From contig CM082582.2 in assembly GCA_040954595.2 (NCBI GenBank), forward strand, positions 10,230,001-10,294,000: DNA of 64,000 bases, given 5' to 3'. Positions 36,701 to 64,000 of this stretch are shown piece after piece. A program made the position numbers and the translations under genes. The DNA comes from Balanoglossus misakiensis (taxonomy: Eukaryota > Hemichordata). Below the pieces are notes generated by a model. The model saw only the letters and a list, made by a program, of their open reading frames with translations, had not been told where the DNA came from and ran no database searches. How positions within the stretch are numbered: the first letter of the stretch is position 1; every line of letters starts with the position of its first letter.

Positions 36701-39700
36701 AATGATCATGAATAGAAATCTGTTTGTTTTTGTCGCACCGCATAAAGGAAATGTTGCATACGATCATTTACAAATCAAAGCGTTATGACCATCTTTTTCT
36801 TCCCTGTCTGTTTTTCCACAGGTACATTCACCAGCCAATTAATCCGGATGACCCACCGGCAGAACCTCAGCCGCAGCCAACGTATCCATACAGAACCATC
36901 GGCTGCGTCTTCAACCATCAGCACTTCTACGCCAATAGCCAGGTAATAAGACACACACTTCCCCCGTACAGTCACCATGGAAACCAACTAACAACAGCTA
37001 TGGGTGCATTGGTACATTTACAAAGGAATACATGTACTGTTTCCACTGTGAAACTAGACATTGTCCATATGGGTATCATGCCCTCAAACAGCAACACTCC
37101 TGCTCTTTTGTTTTTCTTTATTGAGATGCTATGTGCATTTGTTCTGCCACAACAAACACAGATGTTTCCTTGGCAAAGTGGGCAAAGGGAACTACCAGTA
37201 TTTCTGCACGACTCAAGTTTCAGACATAAATCATTTTCCTTTTCTGAACTGTCATGTCGATGGCAATCTAAGCTTGCTTTTTCCATTTTTGTATCTCCTT
37301 GATTCCAATACCAGTTCACTAATTTCATGCTTTATTTTGAGGAGGAAATGAGAAAAACTCTTGGCACCTACAACAGCATTTTAACATTTTACATAAAAAG
37401 GGCATGCTACTATTATAGTAACAGAGTGTGGGCCAGCAAGAGGCTTTGTGTGTGGAGACACTACACTTGACTTTTTCAGTAAGCTTCTTTGGAGGAAAGG
37501 AAGATTGGTGTGGGTGTACATGTCTAATCGTGTATCTGATTTTGAGAATCTCAAAATGTCACCATTTTTCACAGACACTTGCCATTTGATCAAGAAGTGA
37601 ATGTTTTCAAAGAGTAACAGGCAAAAAACCCCAGAGAGTTGGCAAATCATCCCTTAAAGTTGCCGACCATTGAAATTCAAAATGGCCGCCAAATTTCTCT
37701 GATAGTGTTGTGGGATGTTGCTAGGTGCTGATTACCCAATTTGTGATTGCTTTGATGGTAGCACACGACTTACTACTATGTTTGATGAGTGAATATGGGG
37801 GGAGGTGGAAAAAAGTTGGAGAATCTGCAGGTATTCCATCAATAATTAGTTATCTGAGCATCTTGATTGATGACTGTGCAAGACAAAAGAAAAGTCAATA
37901 TCCGGAGTTAGATTTCATTAAAAATACCATTGAAACCCACATTAGATCAGCTATTCTTGCAAAAAGGTGTTTTATAATAATGCTGTACACGATAACCTCC
38001 CAGCAACTCAGTCATTTCAGTTTCTGGCCATGTCACGAACGTTTGCACCGGTGGTCTATAAAAAGCAACAGAGAGAGGCGCCCAGAATAGAACAAGACTG
38101 GAGTAGACTGTTGTAGTGCCTGAAGTATTTTCATCAATCAAATGGAGAAACGGTGTGTTTTTACTGTTGTCTCTAGGACATGTGTTTGCAAGTGATAAAC
38201 ATTTGGAGTTATCAGACATTAGATAGCCAGCGCCCGAGCCGAGTGAACAGCGCAGGAAGACAATAATGAGAAAATTCAAACCGGAGGTTTTATTACGATG
38301 ATGCATCATAGCATGGCACATTTTGGAGGCTTGTTTCCGTAGGCCAGCTCTTGCCGAGGAAAGGGTCTTAAATCGCATGCTAGATATTGGAGCGTCTGGC
38401 AAGATATCTACTGTGATTGCCTGTTTTAATGTCTGCAGAAGTGTCCCAAAAATAGCTATAGGTCTCGGAGACACGTTTTCATTTCAGAGAGACGGCTCCA
38501 CTGCAGTAATGCGGTCTTGTAAATGTTGCGAGTGCTTTGCCGACTTCTGGCATTTGGCGCAGCTGCAGTCAGACTGACCTGAATCGGCAGGTGGTGCTTG
38601 CAAATTATTTGTTGGTGGGAAAGCTGCTGTTTTTCTATTACGGCGATGCCGTGTCTGGTCGGTATTAAATATTACAAAACAGAACACAAATATTTTTCTT
38701 TTTTCAATGTTTACACGGTACACAATGTTCGAAAAGGTCATCGGAGGCACGTCCCAGAATAGCTAGGAAAATGTATCTACCTGGATAGAAATGGCTACTT
38801 TTAAAGAGAATGAGTAAACAATCTATGAATAAATACAAATGAGCCATATTGTGAACTGTATCACTCGACAGAGCTATTTTCGTGTGATGAACCTCTTTAA
38901 AAAAACTAGGACGCTCACGACTAATTCTGGGGGCGTGGCAGAATATTTTTAAAAAAGTAATATAATTTTATTAATATAGAGGTTCCCAGCAGGACTACAA
39001 CCAGGGTATCTCGCTAGAACTGCGCATTTGCAACTTTTTAATGAGCAGTGCAGTTAAGCCCTGGTGATGGAGTATGCCGCGCCAGAATTGATGTCGTATG
39101 TTGCTGTTTTCATCGCAGAGTGCAATGAAAAATTTTCTAACCTGGCCTTGACATGTATTAAACATCAACCATAATTTTTTTTTTCATTTCATCACAGCCA
39201 TCAGATGCAGTAGAGTTGTGTCGTTTCGACTTCTACAACGAATCTCTCTGGAAGGGAATGTCCGAAGATGCCATCCATTCGGTCTGCGCTTTGGGAAACC
39301 AGGTAGAGCAGCAACTTCCATATGTTCAATGTTAACGCCGTAATTATAGCCAACAACTCTCTAAATGAAATCTCTTGGGATATCAATCCTCATCATTATT
39401 TCACACCTCCCACCAAACAACAAAATCTGAGGGTAAAAATACATAGCGAAGCCTTCACCAAGCACAAGGACGTTTTGATTTTGGCTTATTAAATCGCTCA
39501 GCAGGATGCTGATTTTTTTTTCCATTCTCTTGAGAATCATCAGCGTTCACTGATTAGAATTATGTCCATGGACGCTTCACTGCTACAGACAGTGCTTCAA
39601 GTGATGAAAAATGAATGATTTGACAAATCTTGTTTTTTTTTTCTACTTTTGCAGCCCAGCTGGCCGAACGTCATACCTCTGATTCCCTCCTCAGTGGACA

Positions 39701-40508
39701 CTGCCCTGGCTAGCAACGAACTGGAACTCCAGCTGCGAGCTCTCACCTCTGAACACAGGAGGGTAAGTTCAAGTACTTTTTGGGACGTTTTCCGGTGAAG
39801 TGGGTAATCAGGTGATCTCTACCCACACTCAACACTAGCAGCAGCAGAGCAGTTTTGAATTCAATGTTAGGGTCCTGTCGTGCTGTGTTACATGTACTTT
39901 GGGCAGTCAAATTGCACAGTGTATGTAAATTGTAACTCTGTTGCCATTTTTTATTTTCAGGACATGGGTTTGACGTGCGTGTGGGATGATGAGCTGTGTT
40001 ATCTGCTGTCTCCGGCGCTGGCCGCGTACGAGCTGGAGCGCTCGACGGGGCTGACGGCCGGCAACGAGGAATTCCAGCAAGCAATACGTCGCGCTGTTCC
40101 CGACGGCCACACCTTCAAGGGCTTTCCCATTCAGTTCCTGCACAGAAACGCCAGACGAGCGTTCGCAACGTGTCTCAGGTTTGTCTTGCTCTGAAGAATA
40201 ACTCTGAGATTTCTGTTTTCGTCAAATTCTCTGAGTGTAAAATGGCCGGGGCGTGGTGCCACTCTTGAGAAAAGTATGCGACATTGTATTAGATATAATA
40301 GGAGCAAGTTTCTACACTGTATGGCCAAAAAGGTGCAACTAAAAACTTTTCACTTTCTCTTCACTGTAGATCACCAGTCTGTGAGGAGATACTAACGTGC
40401 CGAGGGGACCACGTGAGAATCGCGGTGCGGGTTCGCGTCTTCACGTATCCAGAGTCTGCGCATGCCGTGTGGGTGATGTTTGCGTGCAAATACAAGTCCA
40501 TCCTCTAG
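33723..40508 (+). CDS. CEP76: Centrosomal protein of 76 kDa
   Basis: Thirteen coding exons: 33723-33785, 34454-34700, 34863-35087, 35262-35447, 35544-35641, 35777-35905, 36070-36264, 36516-36679, 36822-36942, 39198-39302, 39655-39762, 39961-40178, 40370-40508. All are in phase and give 665 aa (human about 659). The N-terminus (MTLPPEKISELKQ), the exon 3 block (DPTRRYLYLQILGGKAFLEH), the exon 6 block (RLFLVYAKQWWREYLQI), exon 8 (CEDHA, VCVGTK, HAWVM) and the C-terminus (YPESAHAVWVMFACKYKS) match vertebrate CEP76 almost residue for residue. The family has an N-terminal C2-like domain and a transglutaminase/peptidase-like fold, of which the CEDHA and HAW motifs are part; it is thought to lack catalysis. 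CEP76 limits centriole reduplication at the centrosome. Intron 9 (2.25 kb) is much the largest. Confidence 0.97.
33786..34453 (+). other. CEP76 intron 1
   Basis: A 668-bp intron just inside the gene. It contains a CCCGGAAGT ETS-like site near 33999 and is otherwise without recognisable features. Confidence 0.6.
36943..39197 (+). other. CEP76 intron 9
   Basis: A 2255-bp intron. Open frames of 121 codons (plus, 37725-38090) and 175 codons (minus, 37947-38474) overlap each other. Neither has a recognisable domain, codon pattern or splice context. An old mobile-element remnant is possible, but no transposase motif or terminal repeats were seen. Confidence 0.5.
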
Positions 40509-43500
40509 AGACGCAGATGTAACACCAATCTGAAGAGATAACATTTTCAACTTGTGATGAGACTGCACTCTTCATCAAAAAAAATTTCTTTGCAACATTT
40601 AACACATTTAATTACCTATATTACGATTATTAAACTGATAATGATGATGCAAGAGATATGAACTTTATTCTTGTTCTAATAGTAATTATGGATTATTAAT
40701 AGTGAAATGGAATTTTTTCAATCAGAATATAAATTGATCGTACAGAATAAATTATTTTAACAAAGACCTTGAATTACTATAATTTATTACTTATACTCTT
40801 CCTTCTGAATTGAAGTACTTGTATGTAGCAGTTGAATGTAATTTCTTTTTTATTTTGTAAGAATTGCTATCGATTATTAAAAAGGATATTTTGTACATAT
40901 TGAGTGTCGTATCATTTTACTTTATCAAGCCCTTTTATGAATTCTATGGCCTTGTCACTAAATTTTTCAAAGTCAGGCGACTGGTTTTCATTTCTTTGCT
41001 GCGAAGCTTGATAAAGACTAGTCCACACACATAGAAAATTTACTTACCAAGTAACTACTCATTATACGGGCCCATGTTTCACAGACCATACCACTGGAAC
41101 CTAGGGGTGACCACACACGTGACAGGTGCAGAGGGGCAACAGAGAGAGAATATGACCACACAACACCTTTCCAAGATATATTTACATTTATTTGTATTTT
41201 TTTTCATATAGAAGGTTAAAATATAAAGATGTTAGAATAATGATCAAAATACAAACGAGCTCACACAAAGTCTTATTGCATTGAACATTCGAAACGGAAA
41301 CTCACATCACGAGACGACAATGGACTGTATACAACTAAGCAGCCAATGAAAATGGGAAAAAGAAAAGAAAAAAAGCACAGAACCATTCAATTTTTATATG
41401 ATTCTTTCTTTGGGGATAAATAATATATACGTAATACATTTTATGTAATATAGTCACATATCTGTTTAATATCACACTATTTTGTTTGATACTGTGCACA
41501 AGTATACAGGTTACGACATCTTCATGTACTGACGGTCTAACCAGACAATTTTTTTTGAACATCTTTTCACGACATGAAATAACACTAGAAATCATAAATT
41601 GACCACACAGTAGTCCTCTGTACCCAGTAAACATACAAAAACATAAATACTAGATTCTTAACATCCGAAGCGGTTTGCTTGCATGATGATATTCAGAGAG
41701 AGAAGACGTCTGGTTCTCTTCTCTTTACTTTCTAACCACAGTTCGACCCTTTCACCACCATGCACCCCCATTTCCAAAGTGTATAGGTCCAACCCCACCA
41801 CTGCATGACAGCAACGACGGTTGAAACCACAGAGTCCAGAGGTGAAAGGGCGGAAAAAAAGATGGGCATCAGTCTGAGTTCTTTATGAAAGACACTTGAA
41901 AGGTTTAAGTTTTATCACGAGATAAATCAATGAGTTGGGTTTTTTTAACTTGGCACTAATATAGAAACCACAAGACCAACACTCCTACCATGTTACATTC
42001 AGCTTTCGGTATTTGTACGTGCAGCCGCTATATCCACTACCCTTTTCTCTGTACAGTGCTTCTTAGATTTTGTACAACATTTTTATATTTAAAAATCCAT
42101 TTTTTTCAATAAAGGTGACCTATGCTAACTAGTTCAGTCCTCTTTCAGAAGTTCATCTCCACATTAAGGAGTCAATTATACTTTCGTGTTTTCTAGACAA
42201 CACAGACATCGCGACAAACTGATTGTCAGTCAAATATGTTCTGTCAAGCTAAGAGCCACCCATCAATGGGGGCTGGGACAATCCTTTATCTTGCACTTGA
42301 AATTTTGGAACTATAATTTTACACTTCCGTTTGCAAACCTGGTGAGTGGCAAAATTGTCCATACCCATGAGATTTTGTTTGAACTATGCTGGGGGTCCAT
42401 AAAGTGAAGTCTTAAATTGCAAGACTGGAGAGAAAATGCATTTCTTCCTTGCAAATTGGAACTTGTTGCCTTCTTTGTAAATATGAAGGCAGCCACCTGT
42501 CACATGATATCATCACTCTCTGTGATTGGCTCTCAGAGAAACCTATTAATATTCATATATTCATACACTGCAATTATGGTTCTACCATGATATCTGTCAT
42601 TAATATTCGGGAAAGTCTCCTGGACCTGAATAACCAGAGTACATTGAATAGATGAATATGTATCATGTTGAAAAACAATAGCACCCCCTTCCCTCAGACA
42701 CACACATACATGGTCATACTGTTTGTACCCCTTGAACAGTCCCATCGATGTTGGACACACGCGGAAAAAGGCATGCAGATACAAAGTAATGACCCAAATA
42801 AATAAATAAATTATGATGCAGTCTGCAATTGTGAACTTCTGAAAGAGAACTTATGACAGGCATAGTTGTTGATATGCGATGCAAAACTGAGAGCTGCAGT
42901 TCTATTTCATAGAGTAGGTACTATATTCTGTGTCACAGGAGGGGAACAAAAATAGTCCTTGCAAAAAACGCACAGGCCTACTACAGATGAAAATAGACAG
43001 TATCAAAAATTTGGGGGTTTTCCATGGTTTTTCACAAAAATAGTTTCTTCTTCAAAACACATATCAGCCAATACATTATCAGAGGACAAGCTTAACACAC
43101 ACAGTATTTTATTCTGTCCGGGTATGGGCCATAAGGTTTCCTCCTAAAAAGCTAACCATCGTAATACAATATGTTTTGTTGTTTTTCTTTCCATAAACAA
43201 GAATCTGTGCCGACTTTTGGCTGAAACACTTCTCTATCATGATAATTAAATTTAGCAAACCTTAGACCGAGTTTTCTACTTGAGTGTATTTTTTTAATAT
43301 AAGCTTAGTTCGTTTTTCTCTTTTTTTTCAATTTTTTTTTTGATAGAAACCGCACAATCCATCCCTTGGCATTTGGACGAAACATTTTTGATTGTGGGGA
43401 TCCACTGCTGGCAGCCTGACATTTAATTGTCAGCGGATTGTCTTTTGTTGACAAGTTTTGTCACACTCATTGTCTTTCACGCACTCCTTTGCACATTGGT

Positions 43501-45136
43501 CCATTGTCTTCGGCAATCATTAAAAGTCTCTTCTTACATTGTCACTTTTTCTCTCTCTCTGTCCATCATTTCTCTTTTCGTCGTTCCTTCTGTCTGTCTG
43601 CAGCCTGGATATGCAGACAACAGGCAGTAAGATACAGATACACACGATGAAGAACGGTGGATGCTGGAACAATGAGTGATGATTGTCTGCTCATGGCAAA
43701 AGTCTTTTAAGCTTCCCGCTGGGCAGCGACAAAGCATACTGTTCTGTGTTCCAAAGTCATGGCAGTCAATCGAATTACTCGAAATCCAAGCGCGTGCACA
43801 CACACACATACATGCTGCCTCTTCCATATCTTCCGATCACATCAGTGATCAAGTCTTTTGTGCATTTCCGACAGATGAAAACGCTCACAAATTATTTATC
43901 ATTACTGCTGGTGGTATTTTTTGATCTCCTCCTTCTTTGTGCTGTGAAGTCTTCTGAATTGTGTTCAACAGTTCGAACACAAGATGAAGTTGCCGGCGTG
44001 TACCTTAACGTCCATCGTGTCTGATAACCCAACACTGCGATACAACAGTCGCAACTTTTTTCCCCCGAACATGATACTGGTACACATCTCCTGGTTCAAG
44101 TGAGCAGTGTCCGAGAATTTTTTTTCTTTAAGTCTTAAATATATCAATTTGAAGTCTGTAAATACACTCTTTTTCAAGATGACTGTTGATAAAGTCTTTT
44201 TTTCTGTTTAAATATTACAACTAACAAATACATCACAGATCTCACATTATATCTAGTTTTTGATACTTGTAACAACACATGGGGCGGACACAAAACGCGT
44301 CTACGGTAAATTCCATGCCGCCCTAGGATGTGACAAGCCTCCAAATAATGGCACATATTTTTTTATATATTCATATATATATAAAGCTGACGTACATCAA
44401 CTATCCGACTAATATGGTTCTATGAATTAAATACTGAAAATTAAGTAAATAAAATGCACCTCGGCCAGCAACGTGCATATACGAGACAGAAAGGCACACA
44501 CACAAAAAGAATCAGTTGAACCTTACTACTTACTACTGATCAACGGAAACACGGTCAAGATGAAAAGTGTGTCTCTATGTCTCGATATTAAAGCGACACT
44601 GTCGTTGGCAATATACTGGCAGGTATTCAGTGTGACACTGTCAATGGCAACATACTGACCAGTATAGTAAATAAATATATCAAAAATAAGACCTTCAAAA
44701 GAAAGTGAGTGTCTACTACCCGCTGAAAGATACATCTTTCTATTCCTTGACATTTCACCGGTACTAAATTTTTTTTTTACGTATTATCTTTTATCCACAA
44801 CTGAATATGATGATTGATATAAGCTCTGTTGCATTCCACTCTAGGACTGCGTCTCACACACATACATGTAGACAAACACAGCAGGGTCTTCAATGCTGAA
44901 ATGGCCTAACTATATCGTCTCCTCTGCAGACAGTCTGTTTTTATCCACTTTTTTCTGCACATACAACAAAACGTTTACATTGATAGGATATATATTATAT
45001 ACATCGTTGATTTCCGCTACGCTCTTTTGCTCTCACTGTGTATAATAATACTGTTGTCTAAAAAAATACACATCACAGAGTCTGAAGATCGTTCAAGGGG
45101 TTGTCATTGTTTTGTGTTTTTTTTTGTTATCGGCTC
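40509..45136. other. 3' UTRs of CEP76 (+) and CMIP (-)
   Basis: No coding region was recognised in 4.6 kb. A plus-strand AATAAA at 40746-40751 probably ends CEP76. A minus-strand signal (TTTATT, 41187-41192) could end CMIP, which would give CMIP a 3' UTR of about 3.9 kb. CMIP is known for a long 3' UTR in vertebrates, so this is reasonable but unproven. Confidence 0.45.
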
Positions 45137-60241
<15,105 letters not shown>

Positions 60242-63200
60242 CTGAAAGAGGAAAGGTAGACACAGTGAATCCAATGGTACAGTACAAATTATGCAGGATG
60301 TCATCTGGGATGGCATCAACAGGGGGGATTGTCCGCCCTTTGCTGGAATATCTGGGAAAGTTCCACTCTGGCAAGGAGGGGCTGCAAAAAAACTTATTGC
60401 GACTGACATCATTTCGTGTGATGCTGGTCGCCCCCCTGACATATTGCTAGGGGGTGGCGCAATGTCAACCAAAAGTGAAACATCCATTCACCCTAAGGCC
60501 TGTTTAAATGAAACTCCATGTCACTGGCTTCCCCATCCACATCACAAACATACACATCTACCTGTGGTATGAAATTGCAAATAACCATCCCGCTGGGGGC
60601 TAAGTAACCCACATCCCTTTGCGAGTTTTGATAACAAACATGTTTGTTACCGGTAATGACTAAACGGCACAATCTAACCTGACTGACAAGGTATTTTGAG
60701 GGTATCATGTAAACAGAAAAAATATGAAAAATATGGAGAGTCAGCAGAACCCTGGATAACCTGGAAACAGAACCCTGGATCATCCAAAAAAGTACCTACA
60801 TGTACATGTAATGATGTATCTTGTTACATGATAGACACTCAAGAGTATCTTGCAGCTTTTTAAAAGACCCAGGACCCTGTACACCAAATCCCACAGAAAG
60901 ATTCAAAGATTGCGAAAAATAAAAGGCAACCTCTTTTTCATGCAGAACACCCCAGTCAAGTTCAAGGATCATACCAGCAGCTGAATCGCTGTTGCCATAG
61001 TGAGAGTAACTAACAGTTTGGGAGACACAGCCTGAAATATACAGGCGCTGATTTCAAAGAACTGACTTGCATGTCAGTAAATGATGCTAATTTTGAGTTC
61101 AAAATGGAGGACAAAGAGTTGCCATGGCTACTGTTTCATTTTTCGCGAGAATGTATGCAAGTGATCTCCGTGGGCAACAGTGTGTTCGTTCGTGCCACTT
61201 CTCAGGCTGAAAAGGCGTTCAGCGGAAGGCCTTCGCCCAACATATCGAACACCGCCATTGCTGAGAACACAGTCTGGCACAGGATATTATTTTTGAACCG
61301 CCTGCAAAAAGTACACACGCCACAATGCAGCGGCGTGGACATCTAATCAACAGCAAGATAAATCTCAGAAAAATTAACTGAAGTGAACCGTACTTATTTC
61401 TGAAATACGTCCCACTATTAATCAGCCAATTCTATAATTTCCCATTCTGCTAGAGTGAGCTACACGATTCTGATTCAATCACTTCCCCCTTTTCAGTCAA
61501 TTCACATGAAATCACAATGACAAGAAAAGTAATTTTCTGCAATAACACGTCAATATGGTGCACTTACACAGATATCTCTCCGTACAGTAGTATTTTTTTA
61601 ATCCGCAAAAAAACACAGAAAAATGTTCAAATCTGTGAAAACGCAAAATATAGATGTACATTTTGGAAACTCTGAAAAACAGTTGGTCATCCTAGATTTT
61701 GTGCTGTTTTAATTACCTAATACTACCAACGGTGTCCACATTTTGCTGACATTTATTGATTTGCAAATATTGATCCAGATTTTTATGCCAAGCTGTGAGT
61801 GAGTTGATGGCATAGCTCCACAAACACAGTGAAAAATAAAACAAAAGTAAAGAAGCATTCTACTATTATTGTTTGTCAAGAAATCTTTATTGTCAAACCT
61901 TTAATTTTTCACAACATATTCAAGAAATTTTAGCACTCATCTCTTTCACATGTTGCCCATTACTTAAATTCTAGCTTAGTTGTTATTGATTTGTTTACAA
62001 AACCATATTGTATATATGTCACAGTAACCTGTCATCAGCATGACCACATGCATATAACATGTTCTGTGTGTAAACACATAATTGACATCACAAAAGACAT
62101 AAACCACAGCAAAACCCCATTACTGAGACATATAATCTCCTGCAAATAGCACATGTATACATCTCTTGTCTATTGTTCTAGGTGATGCATTGTGGGATAC
62201 CTCAAAATGTGACAGGCTCTGCTAATCCCATGGGATACAGGTTGACCAATATTTAATGGAAGTGACCCGAACTAGTAACAGCACGCAATAATTTCATTTC
62301 CATTTTCCTGGAAATAGTCCTTCCACATATCTAGGTTTTGCTGACCGGCTGTTCCAATTGCTTATCATTCGAAAAACAGCCGCAATCTCCCAACGTACGT
62401 GCGACCTGTTCATTTTAACAAACTCACCTTCATATACTCTCTGAAAAATACTGGAATATATTTTTAAAATAGTTTCAGGCTTGTTTTTTTTCATTCCTTT
62501 AGCAACTCAATGACAGATATAACCCGAGCCTAAAATACAGGAACTTCATGACAATGTCCTCAAGCAATGTAAACTACTACAAGCGTACACAGTCAGAATT
62601 TCAATTTTTTTTAAAAAGCATTTAGTTAATTTAAAACTTTTGCATGCTTCATTCCATTTCATAATTACTTTTTTTCAAAATATGGTAACATATTGGAAAT
62701 TTACTTTCATAGAAAAATTGTCATGGCAACAAGCTATGCATGACAGGAAAAATGCAGCTTATCATTTCCACTCCCACGCAGTTACCATAGCAATGGCGCA
62801 GCAGCCGCAGTTTCATTTTCACATCACGTATTAAATGGATCTGTGTAATGATGTTGTTAACAACACACATAAATCAACATGCTGACAGTACTAGCTCAGT
62901 AACTTACACTCATATTTTGAGGACATGTACTGAGTATATAAAAAGCGGCTGAATGATCAACTGAGGGGCAAGGCTTGCATTACACTGGCCTTTCAAAACA
63001 CTGTTCTTTTGCTATAAAGCTGCTGTTGGTAGTCTTTATGTCAGAATATTTGAGAAAATTTGAGTATTATTTTTCTGTAACGGACAGTCACAAGAAACAT
63101 TTCACAAAGCAAACATCGGGCTCAATGTCGTTTGATTCCCCTAATTCCCTGATAGAAGGAGAATCTGCGGACAAAAACAAATAATGCTTTCAAAAACCAA

Positions 63201-64000
63201 CAGATGACTTTGACATCAATATCTGGAGGTCATGTGGATTTGCAGTGTATTATGGCAGAGTAATCCTTTCAGTGGGCCATGTGTTGCTGTATTAGTGAGA
63301 ATGCAGTGTAACCATTATAAATTACGAGATACGTCATCAAATCAGGTTGAATAATTATTATCAATCAAGGTAAGCAAATTACCAGGTCCACGAAACAAAT
63401 AGAAAATGTGTTAATTACAACTGGGTCATCTTGAACCAGTTGAAAAATTGCCGACTCAGCAGGGTTTTTTTCCCCTCCATTATTGGCTTTAACTCAAAGT
63501 CTTAAAGCAAGGTGACCCTTGTTAGCTATTAATGAGCTGTTCGATAATTCTTACAAAGGAGAATCAGAAAATCTAGAAGTAAGAGGAACGACAATACTTT
63601 CAACTTTACCGACCGCCTTTGGACAAGAAAAATATTTATAACCACACACGCACTGCCCCTTCTATGTAGTCTTCATAGATTGTGTTTCTCGTCTCAGGCA
63701 AAATCAGCATGAGACACCATGTGTGACAAAAGGCAGGAAATGAGTCAAGAGGATTTCAAGAAATCAGGAATGTGCCTACAAGGAGAGTTTTCCAATCAGA
63801 ATTTCCCAAAACTCCAATGAAAAATCGAGTTCAAAACAGACTAATAAACATTTGTATAATCACATATCACTCACATCTCAGTAGCTGTGTTAATTTCTAG
63901 TGTTTTTATTTTCACTTTCTTGTATGATCTGAATAATTGGTAAATCCACAAAAAATGTAAATTCATAAAATAACTTCTTTTTCACAGTAAATCTGTTAAA
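60242..64000 (-). other. 5' part of CMIP locus, no exon found
   Basis: The next CMIP exon (main part of the PH domain) should lie upstream on the minus strand. None of the minus-strand frames here (for example 60493-60783 or 62294-62494) resembles it. The stretch is AT-rich and probably a long intron. No other gene was recognised. Confidence 0.5.

Noticed and set aside
37725-38474. Overlapping plus and minus open frames in CEP76 intron 9
   Set aside because: There are no recognisable domains, no splice context and no terminal repeats. Chance frames in intronic DNA are the simpler explanation.

Overview
This is nuclear DNA of an animal. The genes are split by GT-AG introns of roughly 80 bp to 2.3 kb, there are many simple repeats, and there are no operons or ribosome binding sites. 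The proteins (polycystin-1-like, IST1, SLC35C2, CEP76, CMIP and a histamine H3/H4-like receptor) are close to their vertebrate counterparts. Gene density, intron size and the AT-rich noncoding DNA fit an invertebrate deuterostome such as a hemichordate or cephalochordate. That placement is inference, because no species-diagnostic sequence was recognised.

Layout. At 1-4.3 kb there is an intronless aminergic receptor gene (+). At 4.3-22.2 kb there is a head-to-head pair of polycystin-1-like (PKD1L) genes. Copy 1 (minus, ATG at 12521, stop at 4332) is complete: signal peptide, C-type lectin domain, PKD domain, REJ region, GPS, PLAT and polycystin channel, 2299 aa. Copy 2 (plus, ATG at 12990) has a different ectodomain start and stops at 22242, before the channel. 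At 23.2-28.1 kb is IST1 (+), an ESCRT-III protein. It converges on SLC35C2 (minus, 29.6-33.0 kb), a Golgi/ER-Golgi nucleotide-sugar-transporter-family protein. SLC35C2 is divergent from CEP76 (+, 33.7-40.5 kb), a centriolar protein. CEP76 converges on CMIP (minus, 45.1 kb to beyond the right edge), whose PH-domain 5' exons are outside the window.

Reading frames were followed exon by exon. For copy 1 of PKD1L, IST1, SLC35C2 and CEP76 every splice junction keeps phase and the summed coding lengths are whole numbers of codons (2299, 459, 398 and 665 aa). The 15 CMIP exons in the window give 555 in-phase codons. PKD1L copy 2 has one unresolved junction (exon 3 to exon 4).

The genes are mostly unrelated in function, so the window is a piece of chromosome and not a pathway cluster. 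Two things stand out. The PKD1L pair shows large structural divergence: one copy carries its REJ-GPS-PLAT region on a single 3.7-kb exon where the other has twelve introns, and the second copy has lost its channel domain. The PKD1L-IST1-CMIP linkage also matches human chromosome 16q, where PKD1L3 lies next to IST1 and PKD1L2 lies near CMIP. No CRISPR array, rRNA, tRNA or intact transposon was recognised. One foldback repeat lies in a CMIP intron.
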